Assembly: GCF_044383835.1 (NCBI RefSeq)
Contig: NZ_JBISEP010000010.1
Location: forward strand, 1-64,000
DNA length: 64,000 nucleotides
Reading direction: 5' to 3'
From: Paraliobacillus sp044383835
GTDB taxonomy: Bacteria; Bacillota; Bacilli; Bacillales; Amphibacillaceae
The notes under the pieces were generated by a model, which saw nothing but the letters and a program-made list of their open reading frames with translations, searched no databases and was not told where the DNA came from. Every line of letters starts with the position of its first letter. The stretch's first letter is position 1. Both the position numbers and the translations under genes were made by a program. Of this stretch, positions 1 through 9,182 are shown piece after piece.

Positions 1-83
1 CTTAGCTACTTTAGGACGCGAACATAAAATAATTCAGTTGACTATTCTGACTCACCAACGTGATTTGACGTAGAACCTTTTTT

Positions 84-686
84 TTAACGAGAGTAGAACT
101 CAACGATAAGTGCTTCGTTAATTTCAGCTGGTAGTTCAGAACGCTCTGGCAAGCGAGTATATGAACCTTCTAGCTTTTCTTCATCAAACGAAACATACTC
201 TGGAACAAACGGGTTAGCTTCAACCGCTTCTTTTACAATGTTAAGATTTCTTGATTTTTCACGTAAGCCAATTGCTTGACCAGGCTTTACGCTGTAAGAA
301 GGAATGTCAACACGACTTCCATCTACAGTAATATGCCCGTGATTTACTAGTTGACGAGCTTGTCTACGCGTACGAGCAAGACCTAAGCGGTATACAAGGT
401 TATCTAAACGAGATTCTAATAGAATCATGAATGTTTCACCATGAATACCTTTCATTTTACCAGCTTTATCGAATAGGTTACGGAATTGGCGCTCATTTAC
501 ACCATACATGAAGCGAAGTTTTTGCTTCTCTTGCAATTGCAACCCATATTCAGATAGCTTTTTACGTTGATTTGGACCGTGTTGTCCAGGTGCGTAAGGA
601 CGTTTGTCTAACTCCTTACCAGTACCAGTTAATGAAATTCCGAGACGACGAGACTTTTTCCATACAGAACCTGTATAGCGAGCCAT
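84..686 (-). CDS. rpsD: 30S ribosomal protein S4
   Basis: Primary 16S rRNA-binding protein of the small subunit. It nucleates 30S assembly and in Bacillus represses its own mRNA. The 200-residue product begins MARYTGSVWKKSRRLG, the usual Firmicute S4 start, and carries the S4 RNA-binding domain at about residues 92-155 (ESRLDNLVYRLGLARTRRQA). Length is normal for the family. A strong ribosome binding site (GGAGAAG) precedes the ATG. The gene is monocistronic here, transcribed away from the GGDEF gene, and is preceded by a 190-nt leader. The product is certain. Confidence 0.98.
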   Translation of the reverse strand: MARYTGSVWKKSRRLGISLTGTGKELDKRPYAPGQHGPNQRKKLSEYGLQLQEKQKLRFMYGVNERQFRNLFDKAGKMKGIHGETFMILLESRLDNLVYRLGLARTRRQARQLVNHGHITVDGSRVDIPSYSVKPGQAIGLREKSRNLNIVKEAVEANPFVPEYVSFDEEKLEGSYTRLPERSELPAEINEALIVEFYSR

Positions 687-689
687 TGT

Positions 690-876
690 ACATCTTCTCC
701 TTTATATAATAGATTTGCATAAAATAAGACAGTGCGTTCCATGATCGTCAGCCATTTTGTTTTCATGTACCATCGCTCCAGCAGCAGAGAGTTACACGAT
801 ACACCTTACGATTCAATTGAAAAGTAAGGAACAGAATGATCAGCCGGTGGTTCACATAGGCTACCTTTTTTACACA
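690..876 (-). ncRNA. S4-type ribosomal leader of rpsD
   Basis: A transcribed leader of about 190 nt lies between a clear promoter and rpsD. It contains GC-richer blocks able to form stems, such as the segment around 725-860 with its CTGCTGGAGCGATGG-like core on the minus strand. In Bacillus, S4 binds such a leader pseudoknot to autoregulate. Assignment rests on position and general appearance, as no covariance model was run. Confidence 0.55.
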
Positions 877-882
877 AAGTAC

Positions 883-911
883 ATTATATATTTTTTTGGT
901 GTGTAAGTCAA
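883..911 (-). promoter_or_regulatory. Sigma-A promoter of rpsD
   Basis: On the minus strand, TTGACT (906-911) and TATAAT (883-888) are separated by exactly 17 bases. This is a near-consensus housekeeping promoter pointing at the rpsD leader. Confidence 0.85.
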
Positions 912-1082
912 TAAGGGAGATAATGAAGTATCATATGTAAGAAAAAAGAACTACAATTTGGTAGAAAGATAACAAACATTGGTATATAATGTGATATAAT
1001 TAAATCAATATATACACACAAGGAATGTAGTGATCCATTTCACTATGTATCAATAAAATATAAATGCTGGGTGGGGATATTA

Positions 1083-2954
1083 ATGGAATATGATAACCAA
1101 GAAAACAATTCAATGGCTACCTTAATTTCCAGTAATGTTTTATCCGTGACAACGAAGAAGCACACTTTATATAATGAAGTAATTCAACAAATAAAAAAAA
1201 ATACAAATGCAACGTACACAGCCTTATATCTTTATAAACCATCTAAGCAAGATTACGAAATTGTACGTGAGAATGACCAAACGACAAAGGTATACAAACG
1301 ATTCCTTTTTTCTGATGACGTTCTTAATAGAAAAGATTTAATAAACAAGGACGCACATATTTTCGATGGTAACAAGGCATTACTTAACAAACGACTACCA
1401 TTAGCATATTTAATACCGATACAACAGTATCAAATCCCAATTGCCTATGTGCTATTGGGGTTTACCAAAGAGGAGCAAAGACTAGCAAATTTTCAGGTAT
1501 CAATAAAAAAAATAAGTAAAGAAATATATTTTTTGTTAGATAATCAAGATTATCATGTAGAATCAATGGAAACTAAAAATAAGTATGAGCTCATGTATCA
1601 AGTGACTAAAAAGATATATTCTACAATGAATCCAAGTGATGTGCTTTCCGAAATAGTATTTACAATTCAGTCTACTTATCCAAATTTTGCATGCCAGCTA
1701 TTTTTATCAACGAATATTAATAATAAAGATTTACCTGTGACAGAATTAATTTACAATGAAGCGTTTGCTAATAAACTAAGTGTTCAATCATACTCAACCG
1801 GTGAAATCAAAATTGATCAAAACAGTAAGAAAAACAGAACAAGTTTATACGCTCCATTACGAGGAAAACAGGGGATTTATGGCGTACTACAAATAAAGGT
1901 TAATAACATGATCGAATTTTCTTCAGATACGATTGAGTTTATTAAGTTTCTAGCAGATACTGCTGGGAACGCTTTAGAGAACGCACAATTGTATCAGCAA
2001 TCAACACAACTGATTTTAGATCTACAGTTGATTAATGAAATCACACATCAATTAAATGCGAGTTTAAGATTATCAGACACTGCTAATTATTTGAAGGAAC
2101 AGTTAATAAAATTTTTTCAAATAGAAGAGATTGCGTTTATATTATTTGATAAACAAGATGACTTTACATTATTAAAGGAGTCTTCGGCTTACTTTCATGA
2201 TGCATCACTCACTTGGTTGGCAAAAGAGATATTTCCAACTATTAAAACTGATAAAGAAGCGATTTTCCTTGGTGATTTTTCGGAAAAATATCCGGAATGC
2301 ACAATTCCGCTTCGTTCTATCATGATTTTACCTATGATACAATCGGATCAAGTAAACGGAGTCATTATTTTAGCACAGCATCAACCTGATTTTTTCTCGT
2401 TTAATGATTTCAAACTAATTCAGTCTATCGTACATCACTCGACATTGGCATTTGCTAATTCTAGTTTGCGAGAGCAATTGGAACAATCGGTAATAACAGA
2501 TTATCTCACTAAATTATATTCCAGAAGATATTTAGATGAAAAATGTGAAGAGCATTTTCAGTCAGGAGAACAGGGTATTTTCTTATTAATTGATATCGAT
2601 GATTTTAAGCAAGTAAATGATACGTATGGGCATGAAATAGGCGATTCATTAATCATACAAGTTGCAAATGTTATTCGAGAGAATATTAAAGATTCAGGCT
2701 TTGCAGCAAGGTGGGGAGGAGAAGAGATAGCAGTTTACTTACCCAATATGAATATAGAAGAGGGGATGCGAATTGCATCACAACTTGTTATTCAAATTGA
2801 AGAGAAAACAGACCCTTTGATTACTGTTTCAGTTGGAATTGCTCATTGGCATCAAGATAATAGAGAAAAAATGCAAGCGATATTTGACCGGGCAGATCGT
2901 TCGTTATACGAGGCCAAACGTTTAGGGAAAAATGGAGTTGCGAAGGTAACATAA
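1083..2954 (+). CDS. dgcW: GAF-GAF-GGDEF protein, probable diguanylate cyclase DgcW/YtrP
   Basis: Cytoplasmic signalling protein of 623 residues, predicted to make cyclic di-GMP from two GTP. N-terminal and central parts look like GAF-type sensor domains (about residues 160-300 and 310-455). The C-terminal third is a GGDEF domain with the metal/substrate motif DIDDFKQVNDTYGHE and the active-site signature GGEEI at about residues 545-549. The product-inhibition RxxD motif normally five residues upstream is not seen (KDSG stands there). ATG 1083 is chosen over GTG 1071 because the GGTGGGG ribosome site fits it. Position between rpsD and msrC matches ytrP (dgcW) of B. subtilis. Enzymatic activity is inferred. 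Confidence 0.88.
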   Translation: MEYDNQENNSMATLISSNVLSVTTKKHTLYNEVIQQIKKNTNATYTALYLYKPSKQDYEIVRENDQTTKVYKRFLFSDDVLNRKDLINKDAHIFDGNKALLNKRLPLAYLIPIQQYQIPIAYVLLGFTKEEQRLANFQVSIKKISKEIYFLLDNQDYHVESMETKNKYELMYQVTKKIYSTMNPSDVLSEIVFTIQSTYPNFACQLFLSTNINNKDLPVTELIYNEAFANKLSVQSYSTGEIKIDQNSKKNRTSLYAPLRGKQGIYGVLQIKVNNMIEFSSDTIEFIKFLADTAGNALENAQLYQQSTQLILDLQLINEITHQLNASLRLSDTANYLKEQLIKFFQIEEIAFILFDKQDDFTLLKESSAYFHDASLTWLAKEIFPTIKTDKEAIFLGDFSEKYPECTIPLRSIMILPMIQSDQVNGVIILAQHQPDFFSFNDFKLIQSIVHHSTLAFANSSLREQLEQSVITDYLTKLYSRRYLDEKCEEHFQSGEQGIFLLIDIDDFKQVNDTYGHEIGDSLIIQVANVIRENIKDSGFAARWGGEEIAVYLPNMNIEEGMRIASQLVIQIEEKTDPLITVSVGIAHWHQDNREKMQAIFDRADRSLYEAKRLGKNGVAKVT

Positions 2955-2966
2955 TATAAACCTTTT

Positions 2967-3009
2967 ACTAGAAAGAGCTTGTCTCCCAAGCTTTTTCTAG
3001 TATTTTTTT
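2967..3009 (+). terminator. Rho-independent terminator after the GGDEF gene
   Basis: The arm ACTAGAAAGAGCTTG (2967-2981) pairs with CAAGCTTTTTCTAGT (2987-3001) with one internal mismatch, followed by a run of T to 3009. Confidence 0.85.
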
Positions 3010-3053
3010 ATTGAAATGCTTCTTCCTTGTACAATAAATGTAGTAATAACATC

Positions 3054-3260
3054 TTAAAGGCAATCACGCCAAGCTTCATAACTAATATTACCGATAAAAT
3101 CGACATATAAGTCAAGTGAAATATCTTCAATTGATAGAATAGGGAATGCGGTGAAGATTGAAGCATTTATAATATTTTGATCGTATTCGTCTTTATCTTC
3201 GCTCTCCGAATGAATTCCTGTGATATAGGAAAAAACTAATAAAAACGGTATTAGAAATGA
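3054..3260 (-). pseudogene. Start-less open fragment, possible gene remnant
   Basis: On the minus strand 69 codons stay open and end in TAA at 3054-3056. The translation has a hydrophobic stretch (FLIPFLLVFSYITG) followed by an acidic region (HSESEDKDEYDQN) and a tail ending EAWRDCL, like a secreted or anchored protein that has lost its beginning. There is no ATG, GTG or TTG in frame before the upstream stop, and the fragment begins right beside the msrC terminator. No family recognised. It may be a decayed gene or chance. Confidence 0.3.
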
Positions 3261-3267
3261 TTACTTC

Positions 3268-3309
3268 AATAAAGAAAGCAGTTCACTTTAATTAGTTAAA
3301 GTGAACCGC
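3268..3309 (-). terminator. Terminator of msrC
   Basis: A 13-bp stem (3278-3290 with 3297-3309, one wobble) is followed on the minus strand by TTTCTTTATT. It sits just behind the msrC stop codon. Confidence 0.75.
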
Positions 3310-3332
3310 TATATATTCATGCATATATACGG

Positions 3333-3812
3333 TTAGATGAATTTTTTTAGTACGTCAACATATTGTTCTAAATATTTCTGGTCGATTTCATCAAACCTAT
3401 TTCTATTTGGGCTATCGATATCTAATACGCCGAACACTTGATCATTTACAATGATTGGAACGACGATTTCGGATTGACTAGCTGCATCACAAGCAATGTG
3501 GCCAGGGAATTGATTAACATCGCCAACAACTTGAGTAGTTTGCTCGCTGACTGCTGTACCACAAACACCTTTACCAAAAGATATACGTACACATGCAGGC
3601 AATCCTTGAAAAGGTCCTAGGACTAGTTCATCATTTTTAAATAGATAGAAACCTACCCAATTGATATCACTAAGAAATTGATTTAAAAGAGCAGAAGCGT
3701 TTGCAAGGTTTGCTGTTTGATCTGTTTCTCCATGTAAAAGTGCCTCAAGTTGCTTAATAACTAATTGATAATTCCCTTCTTTAGATGATAGATAAGACTC
3801 TTTATGAAACAT
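3333..3812 (-). CDS. msrC: Free methionine-(R)-sulfoxide reductase (GAF domain)
   Basis: Small cytoplasmic GAF-domain enzyme (159 residues) that reduces free methionine-R-sulfoxide. The fold is recognisable from INWVGFYLFKNDELVLGPFQ and DVDSPNRNRFDEID-like segments. The three cysteines typical of fRMsr are present in LPACVRI, GVCGTAV and HIACDAA. Length fits the family. It corresponds to ytsP in the B. subtilis ytrP-ytsP-ezrA order. GGAGGAGGCC precedes the ATG as a strong ribosome site. It is transcribed alone and ends at a clear terminator. Confidence 0.93.
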   Translation of the reverse strand: MFHKESYLSSKEGNYQLVIKQLEALLHGETDQTANLANASALLNQFLSDINWVGFYLFKNDELVLGPFQGLPACVRISFGKGVCGTAVSEQTTQVVGDVNQFPGHIACDAASQSEIVVPIIVNDQVFGVLDIDSPNRNRFDEIDQKYLEQYVDVLKKFI

Positions 3813-4177
3813 AGGCCTCCTCCTTAAATTCAGGTGTTTTTCCTCATATCGTTTATTATCTAAATACCAACAACGATAATAGATAAAAACCTTATTAAAA
3901 GTTTTTATAATTATAAACTAAGAAAAGACAGTATAGCAATCAACTAGGAAATATGAATTTTTTAAAATAATATACATCTAGCAGAAGAAATTTGTCAATC
4001 TGTTAATAATTTTGATTTTTTTTAGCAAAAAATTGCTTGAACGTGATATGATAGTAGTAATACATAATAAAATGTAAGAATAAAGTTTTTTAATAAAATA
4101 ACTACGTCCATTCACTGAAATTTGGTATATGGATGATTACAAATAGAATAGATTGGTTTTGGTTGAGGAGGATTCGC
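3813..4177. promoter_or_regulatory. Divergent intergenic region msrC/ezrA
   Basis: AT-rich spacer of about 365 bases that must hold the outward promoters of msrC and ezrA. It contains an inverted repeat TATCGTT (3847-3853) / AACGATA (3872-3878) next to msrC. I could not fix an unambiguous -35/-10 pair; TTGAAC near 4036 with TATGAT-like sequence nearby has poor spacing. No coding potential seen. Confidence 0.4.
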
Positions 4178-5872
4178 GTGGTTGGCTATATCATTGGTGG
4201 AATTCTAATATTAATTGTAGTAATAATTATTGGACTTATCCTGAGAAAAAGAATATATGATGAAGTAGATCAGCACGAAAGCTGGAAGATGGATATCATG
4301 AATCGTAATGTATCTGGTGAGCTTCAACGGGTGAAAAGTTTAAATTTATCTGGTGAGACACAAGACAAATTCGAAACTTGGAAAAGTACGTGGGATCAAA
4401 TTTTAACAAGAGATTTACCTGATATCGAGGAGTACTTATTAGATGCGGAAGAAGCTGCTGATCGCTTTCGTATTTCAATAGCTAAGAAAAATCTTGCTGA
4501 AGTAGAAAATATTCTACAGAACATTGAAGAATTAATTGAGCGGATGTTTAAAGAATTAGACGATTTGCTTGATTCAGAAAAGCAAAGTCGAAAACAAATT
4601 GAAGATATGCAGCCTAGGATAAAAGAATTACGTCATTCTTTACTTCAAAATCGATATCTTTATGGAAAAGCAGAGCCAATATTTGAAGCTCAAATAATGG
4701 ATCTCCAACAGCTATTAGATAGATATCAAGAAGAAGTAGGATTAGGAAATTATTATGAAGCAAAAGATTTAGTGACTCAATTAACTGACTCTGTAGAGGA
4801 AGTAGCAGAAAAACTAGAAGAATTCCCTTTGATTTATAAAAAAAGTAAAAATGAGATACCAGATCAAATTAAGGATTTGTTAGCAGGTATAGAACAAATG
4901 AAAGAAGAAGGGTATCGCATTGAGCATTTAGGTTTAGAAAAGGAATTAAATAACTTTTTAGATCAACTTTCCATTAGTGTAGAACAATTAGAGAATGGAG
5001 ATATGTTCCAGATTTATGAGCTTATTCAAGCGATTGAAGAAAGACTTATAGAAATTTATGAATTACTTGAAAAAGAAGCCAAAGCTAAAAGTTATATCGA
5101 AACCCATATAGCTAGTGTGAAATCAAATCTTACGAGTTCTATTAATGATTTTAATTCGACAAATGAAGAAGTAAAACAATTACAACAGACGTATTACTTA
5201 GAAGAAAATGATTTAGAATTGTATGCTAAGCTAGACAAATGGGTTCACCAATTAGAAAAGCAGTTTGCTCAAATTGAAATGGATTTAGAAAGTGAGACAC
5301 AGACATATGTAACACTAAAAGATCAGTTGAAATCCAGTAAAGATGATTTAGAGCAGTTACATCATTCACATCAAGAGTTTAAAGAGCAGCTCCAAACGAT
5401 TCGAAAAGACGAAGTAGAATCAAGAGAAAAAGTATTACGCTTAAAAAAAGAACTGTTTGATACAAATAAAAAGTTACAAAGCAGTAATTTACCAGGTACT
5501 CCTTCTCATTTGTGGAATTTACTAGATGAAGCAACTGACAGAAGTGATGTTGTTATTGAGAAACTTGAAAAGCAGCCGTTAGATATGGGTGAAGTAATGC
5601 ATGCTTTATCAGAGGCGGAAAATACGGTAAATGCATTAGTTGATCAAAGTAATGCATTGATTGAACAAGCTTATTTAGTTGAGCGGGTAATACAATATGC
5701 AAATCGTTATCGCAGTAAATATCCATTATTAGCAACGAAATTACAAGAGGCTGAGACAAAATTCAGAAATTTTGAATATGAACAAGCATTAGATACAGCT
5801 GCAAATGCGCTTGAAGAAATCGAACCTGGTGCATTGCTCCGACTAAAAGAATTTGTGGATATCTCCACTTAA
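4178..5872 (+). CDS. ezrA: Septation ring formation regulator EzrA
   Basis: Membrane-anchored spectrin-like regulator that restrains FtsZ ring assembly and helps coordinate septal wall synthesis. One N-terminal transmembrane helix (about residues 3-24) is followed by RKRIYDEVDQHESWK and a long, almost entirely helical coiled-coil cytoplasmic body. Near the C-terminus the QNR-type patch appears in QYANRYRSKYP. The upstream ATG at 4133 would add 15 residues before the membrane helix. GTG 4178 is preferred because GAGGAGG (4165-4171) lies 6 bases before it and gives 564 residues, the normal EzrA length. The neighbourhood matches Bacillus. Confidence 0.96.
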   Translation: MVGYIIGGILILIVVIIIGLILRKRIYDEVDQHESWKMDIMNRNVSGELQRVKSLNLSGETQDKFETWKSTWDQILTRDLPDIEEYLLDAEEAADRFRISIAKKNLAEVENILQNIEELIERMFKELDDLLDSEKQSRKQIEDMQPRIKELRHSLLQNRYLYGKAEPIFEAQIMDLQQLLDRYQEEVGLGNYYEAKDLVTQLTDSVEEVAEKLEEFPLIYKKSKNEIPDQIKDLLAGIEQMKEEGYRIEHLGLEKELNNFLDQLSISVEQLENGDMFQIYELIQAIEERLIEIYELLEKEAKAKSYIETHIASVKSNLTSSINDFNSTNEEVKQLQQTYYLEENDLELYAKLDKWVHQLEKQFAQIEMDLESETQTYVTLKDQLKSSKDDLEQLHHSHQEFKEQLQTIRKDEVESREKVLRLKKELFDTNKKLQSSNLPGTPSHLWNLLDEATDRSDVVIEKLEKQPLDMGEVMHALSEAENTVNALVDQSNALIEQAYLVERVIQYANRYRSKYPLLATKLQEAETKFRNFEYEQALDTAANALEEIEPGALLRLKEFVDIST

Positions 5873-5888
5873 GGTAGGTTGAACGAGA

Positions 5889-6215
5889 GTGAAAAAAAGT
5901 TTGGTAATTAGCTTAGCAGCATTATCGATTACTACATGGTTGTTAGTCTTTTTCTTACTTGTTGATGATCATGAACCAAATAAAGCAGTTAACCATCAAG
6001 GGATAGCTTTTCATAAAGATACGTTAGAAAATGGGTCAGAGCAGTTTGTCGATTTGAAAGCCAACAATCGTGAAGAAAGCACATTTACACTTAAGCAAGT
6101 GAGACATGAACAAGAAACTGGATTGGCTAACCCAACGCAAACAGTTATGTATGAAATGGAAAAGAAAAATCCAATTTCAATTGATAAATTATTAAACGAA
6201 TTAAATATTAACTAG
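5889..6215 (+). CDS. Small membrane-anchored or secreted protein, unknown
   Basis: Begins with GTG 17 bases after ezrA and ends before a strong terminator, so it is probably the last gene of the ezrA transcript. The 108-residue product has a positively charged start (MKKS) and a hydrophobic segment at about residues 4-25 (LVISLAALSITTWLLVFFLL), then a hydrophilic extracytoplasmic part with many Asn, Glu and Lys. No lipobox cysteine and no family recognised. Coding is supported by the signal-like N-terminus, operon position and terminator. Function is unknown. Confidence 0.7.
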   Translation: MKKSLVISLAALSITTWLLVFFLLVDDHEPNKAVNHQGIAFHKDTLENGSEQFVDLKANNREESTFTLKQVRHEQETGLANPTQTVMYEMEKKNPISIDKLLNELNIN

Positions 6216-6227
6216 TGTTCATTTAGG

Positions 6228-6257
6228 TCCCTTACTAAAAAATAGTAAGGGATTTTT
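6228..6257 (+). terminator. Terminator after the ezrA operon
   Basis: Perfect 10-bp stem TCCCTTACTA / TAGTAAGGGA (6228-6237, 6243-6252) with a 5-base loop and TTTTT. Confidence 0.9.
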
Positions 6258-6383
6258 AACGAAAAGTGATAAAAATGTGATAGGAAAAAGAAATATGTGA
6301 CTAATTTTGCTTAGATTACTTTTTATTATGCTCGTTCTATGTTAAGATATTGCATTGCATAAACGTGAATAAGGAGATGCAAA

Positions 6384-7523
6384 ATGATCTATTTTGATAA
6401 TAGCGCAACAACAAAACCGGACCCTACTGTATTACAAAGCTTTCAACAAGTATCTAAGCAATACTATGGCAATCCTTCTTCTGTTCATCGTTTAGGTCTT
6501 GAAACAGAAACCTTGCTTAGGAAAGCACATGAGCAAGCAGCAAGTATTTTAGATGTTGATGTAAATGAAGTAGTTTTTACTTCAGGCGGAACAGAAGGGA
6601 ACAATACAGCAATTAAAGGGATTGCATTAGCACACAAGAACAAGGGAAAACATATTATAACGACTCAGATAGAGCATCCTTCTGTAATTGAAGCGTGTAA
6701 AACATTAGAAAATATTGGTTTTAGTGTGACATATTTACCTGTTGATAAAACAGGTGTTGTTGATATAAAAGATGTGCAACAGGCATTGAGAGAGGATACC
6801 ATTTTGGTTAGCATCATGCATGTTAATAATGAAATCGGTTCGATCCAACCAATTGAAGAAATAGGAGAATTAATGAAGCACCGCAAGAAAACCTACTTTC
6901 ATGTTGACCACGTTCAAGGATTCGGTAAGGTACCGCTATCACTTAAAAATAGTGGAATAGATTTATGTACAATTTCTGGACATAAAATACATGGATTAAA
7001 AGGTACAGGTTTATTGTATATAAGAAATGGAATTAATATTTTTCCATTATTCGATGGTGGTGCACAACAATTTAATTATCGTTCAGGTACTGAAAATGTT
7101 GCAGGAATTGTCTCTCTAGTAAAAGCAATGCGCATCATCAATGAAAAGCATAAGAACAATAGAAACTATTTATATGAGTTAAATCAAATATTGCGTAACT
7201 CTTTACAGGAATTGTCGTATGTGTGCTTTAATACAACGGAGAAACAAGCACCACATATCTTTAATTTTTCTATACCTGGGTATAAACCAGAAGTCATTAT
7301 TCATGCATTGGGAGAAAGAGATATTTTTATTTCAACTAAGTCAGCTTGTTCGTCAAAAAAACCTGATGAAAGTGCTGTGTTGCGTGCGATTGGCATGCCA
7401 AAAGAAATTGCAAAGTCAGGGTTGCGAGTTAGTTTTTCATATGAAAATACAAGAGAAGAAATTGAATTGTTTTGTCGTTCCTTACGCAAAGTGACACAAC
7501 AATTAAGTTTAGTGATGGGGTAG
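6384..7523 (+). CDS. nifZ: Cysteine desulfurase, NifS/IscS class (NifZ-like)
   Basis: Pyridoxal-phosphate enzyme converting cysteine to alanine and a protein-bound persulfide. Aminotransferase class V signatures are clear: NSATTKPDP at the start, HVDHVQGFGK, the PLP-binding lysine in SGHKIHG, and the catalytic cysteine at about residue 322 in STKSACSSKKP. Length 379 is normal. It lies 5 bases ahead of thiI, as the dedicated desulfurase NifZ does in B. subtilis, so its sulfur most likely goes to ThiI for tRNA 4-thiouridine and/or thiazole synthesis. That partnership is inferred from context. Confidence 0.92.
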   Translation: MIYFDNSATTKPDPTVLQSFQQVSKQYYGNPSSVHRLGLETETLLRKAHEQAASILDVDVNEVVFTSGGTEGNNTAIKGIALAHKNKGKHIITTQIEHPSVIEACKTLENIGFSVTYLPVDKTGVVDIKDVQQALREDTILVSIMHVNNEIGSIQPIEEIGELMKHRKKTYFHVDHVQGFGKVPLSLKNSGIDLCTISGHKIHGLKGTGLLYIRNGINIFPLFDGGAQQFNYRSGTENVAGIVSLVKAMRIINEKHKNNRNYLYELNQILRNSLQELSYVCFNTTEKQAPHIFNFSIPGYKPEVIIHALGERDIFISTKSACSSKKPDESAVLRAIGMPKEIAKSGLRVSFSYENTREEIELFCRSLRKVTQQLSLVMG

Positions 7524-7528
7524 ATAAT

Positions 7529-8728
7529 ATGTTATATGACCATATTTTAATACGTTATGGTGAACTTTCATTGAAAGGTAAAAACCGTAAAATATTTATA
7601 TATCAATTACATGAAAATGTACGAACGAAATTAAAACAGTATCCAACAATCAAAATTCATCATGCAAGAGATCGTATGACAATTATGTTAAATGGGCAAG
7701 AACCCGATCCAATTATTGATGCATGTCGATCGATATTTGGGATTCAAAGTCTTAGCCTAGCAATTAAAGTTGAAAATGATCAAGAAAAAATTAAAGAAGC
7801 GGCTCTTGCAGCGTTAAAAGATAATAAAAGTGGGACTACATTTAAAATTACAACACGAAGAGCGGATAAAACTTTTCCAATAGGATCTCAAGAATTCAAT
7901 CATGTAGTTGGATCACATTTATTAAGAAATACAGAAAATTATACGGTAGATGTTCATTATCCAGATGTGGAATTGCACATTGATATTCGAACACAAGCCA
8001 CCTATATTACGTCTAAAAGAATAAAAGGTGCAGGTGGTCTTCCTGTTGGTTCAGCTGGAAAAACAGCATTATTACTTTCAGGAGGAATTGACAGTCCTGT
8101 AGCAGGTTATTTAATGATGCGAAGAGGAGTGAAATTGGAAGCTGTTCATTTCCATTCACCACCTTATACAAGTGAGGCAGCTAAACAAAAAGTAATTGAT
8201 TTAGCTAAACAACTAACATATTATGGCAATCATATTAAAGTGCATGTTGTTCCTTTTACTGCACTACAACAAAAGATACATCAAAAAATTCCACACGGTT
8301 ATTCGATGACAGTTATGCGTCGTATGATGCTTAAAGTAAGTGAAAAAATTGCTGAGAAAGAGAATATTTTATCTTTAACCACAGGTGAAAGCCTAGGACA
8401 AGTAGCTAGTCAAACGATGCAAAGTATGCATGCGATAAATGAAGTGACAGCTTATCCAGTATTACGTCCATTAGTTTCAATGGACAAAGATGAAATTATT
8501 CGTATCTCAAAAGATATTGATACGTATCATATATCAATAAGACCACATGAGGATTGTTGCACTGTGTTTGTGCCAAAAGCTCCAAAAACGAAGCCGAAAC
8601 TTGATAAGGTGAAGTATTTTGAAAACTTGATCGATGTGGAAGAAGATATTGAAGAAATAATGAATAACATTGAAACGATAATGTTAACACAAGATTCTGA
8701 TCCCGATGATTTTGACACACTGTTTTAA
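7529..8728 (+). CDS. thiI: tRNA 4-thiouridine synthetase / thiamine biosynthesis protein ThiI
   Basis: Adenylates U8 of tRNA and inserts sulfur to give s4U. Domain order is N-terminal ferredoxin-like, THUMP (about residues 60-165) and a PP-loop ATPase with SGGIDSPVAGYLMMRRG at about residue 186. There is no C-terminal rhodanese domain, as is usual for Bacillus ThiI (about 400 residues), so an external desulfurase is needed; the gene just upstream supplies one. ATG 7529 is chosen because MLYDHILIRYGELSLKGKNR is the standard start. An upstream in-frame extension overlaps the desulfurase and is unlikely. Confidence 0.96.
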   Translation: MLYDHILIRYGELSLKGKNRKIFIYQLHENVRTKLKQYPTIKIHHARDRMTIMLNGQEPDPIIDACRSIFGIQSLSLAIKVENDQEKIKEAALAALKDNKSGTTFKITTRRADKTFPIGSQEFNHVVGSHLLRNTENYTVDVHYPDVELHIDIRTQATYITSKRIKGAGGLPVGSAGKTALLLSGGIDSPVAGYLMMRRGVKLEAVHFHSPPYTSEAAKQKVIDLAKQLTYYGNHIKVHVVPFTALQQKIHQKIPHGYSMTVMRRMMLKVSEKIAEKENILSLTTGESLGQVASQTMQSMHAINEVTAYPVLRPLVSMDKDEIIRISKDIDTYHISIRPHEDCCTVFVPKAPKTKPKLDKVKYFENLIDVEEDIEEIMNNIETIMLTQDSDPDDFDTLF

Positions 8729-8798
8729 AATCCAAACTTCAAGAATTATACGTTAAAAAATATAGGTGTTTATTGAAACAACTACCAGTTTTTTTTTA

Positions 8799-8828
8799 GT
8801 ATGACAACACCTCTTCCTGCACATTCTA
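8799..8828 (+). promoter_or_regulatory. Sigma-G (forespore) promoter of the SASP gene
   Basis: GTATG (8799-8803), an 18-base spacer, and CATTCTA (8822-8828) match the sigma-G pattern GHATR-N18-CATWMTA at every position. It lies about 30 bases upstream of a spore-protein start codon. Confidence 0.7.
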
Positions 8829-8857
8829 GAAATGTACCACAGAGGAGGTGAAAAAAC

Positions 8858-9058
8858 ATGGCTAACAATTCTTCAAATAACTTAGTAGTACCTGGTGTAA
8901 GCCAAGCATTGGATCAAATGAAATATGAGATCGCTCAAGAATTTGGTGTGAATCTTGGTCCTGATACAACTTCTCGTGCTAACGGTTCTGTTGGTGGAGA
9001 AATCACTAAACGTCTAGTTCAAATGGCTGAACAACAACTAGGTGGACAACCAAAATAA
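8858..9058 (+). CDS. Alpha/beta-type small acid-soluble spore protein
   Basis: DNA-binding spore protein of 66 residues that saturates forespore DNA and protects it from UV and heat. Typical features are LVVPGVSQALDQMKYEIA, the GPR protease site region YEIAQEFGV, and the conserved GGEITKRLVQMAEQQL tail. A GAGGAGGTG ribosome site and a forespore-type promoter precede it, and a strong terminator follows. Equivalent to SspA of B. subtilis, which is also next to thiI; paralogs elsewhere make an exact letter unsafe. Confidence 0.97.
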   Translation: MANNSSNNLVVPGVSQALDQMKYEIAQEFGVNLGPDTTSRANGSVGGEITKRLVQMAEQQLGGQPK

Positions 9059-9074
9059 AATAATACAATGGCTT

Positions 9075-9106
9075 AGAGTAGTGCTTCATTGAAGCACTAC
9101 TCTTTT
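9075..9106 (+). terminator. Terminator of the SASP gene
   Basis: Perfect 13-bp stem AGAGTAGTGCTTC / GAAGCACTACTCT with a 3-base loop, followed by TTT. Confidence 0.92.
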
Positions 9107-9182
9107 AAATAGCACAAACATTTAATATTGTTGCGTACAAAGGTGAAACCAAATATGTAACTGATTTTACAATTATAAACAA

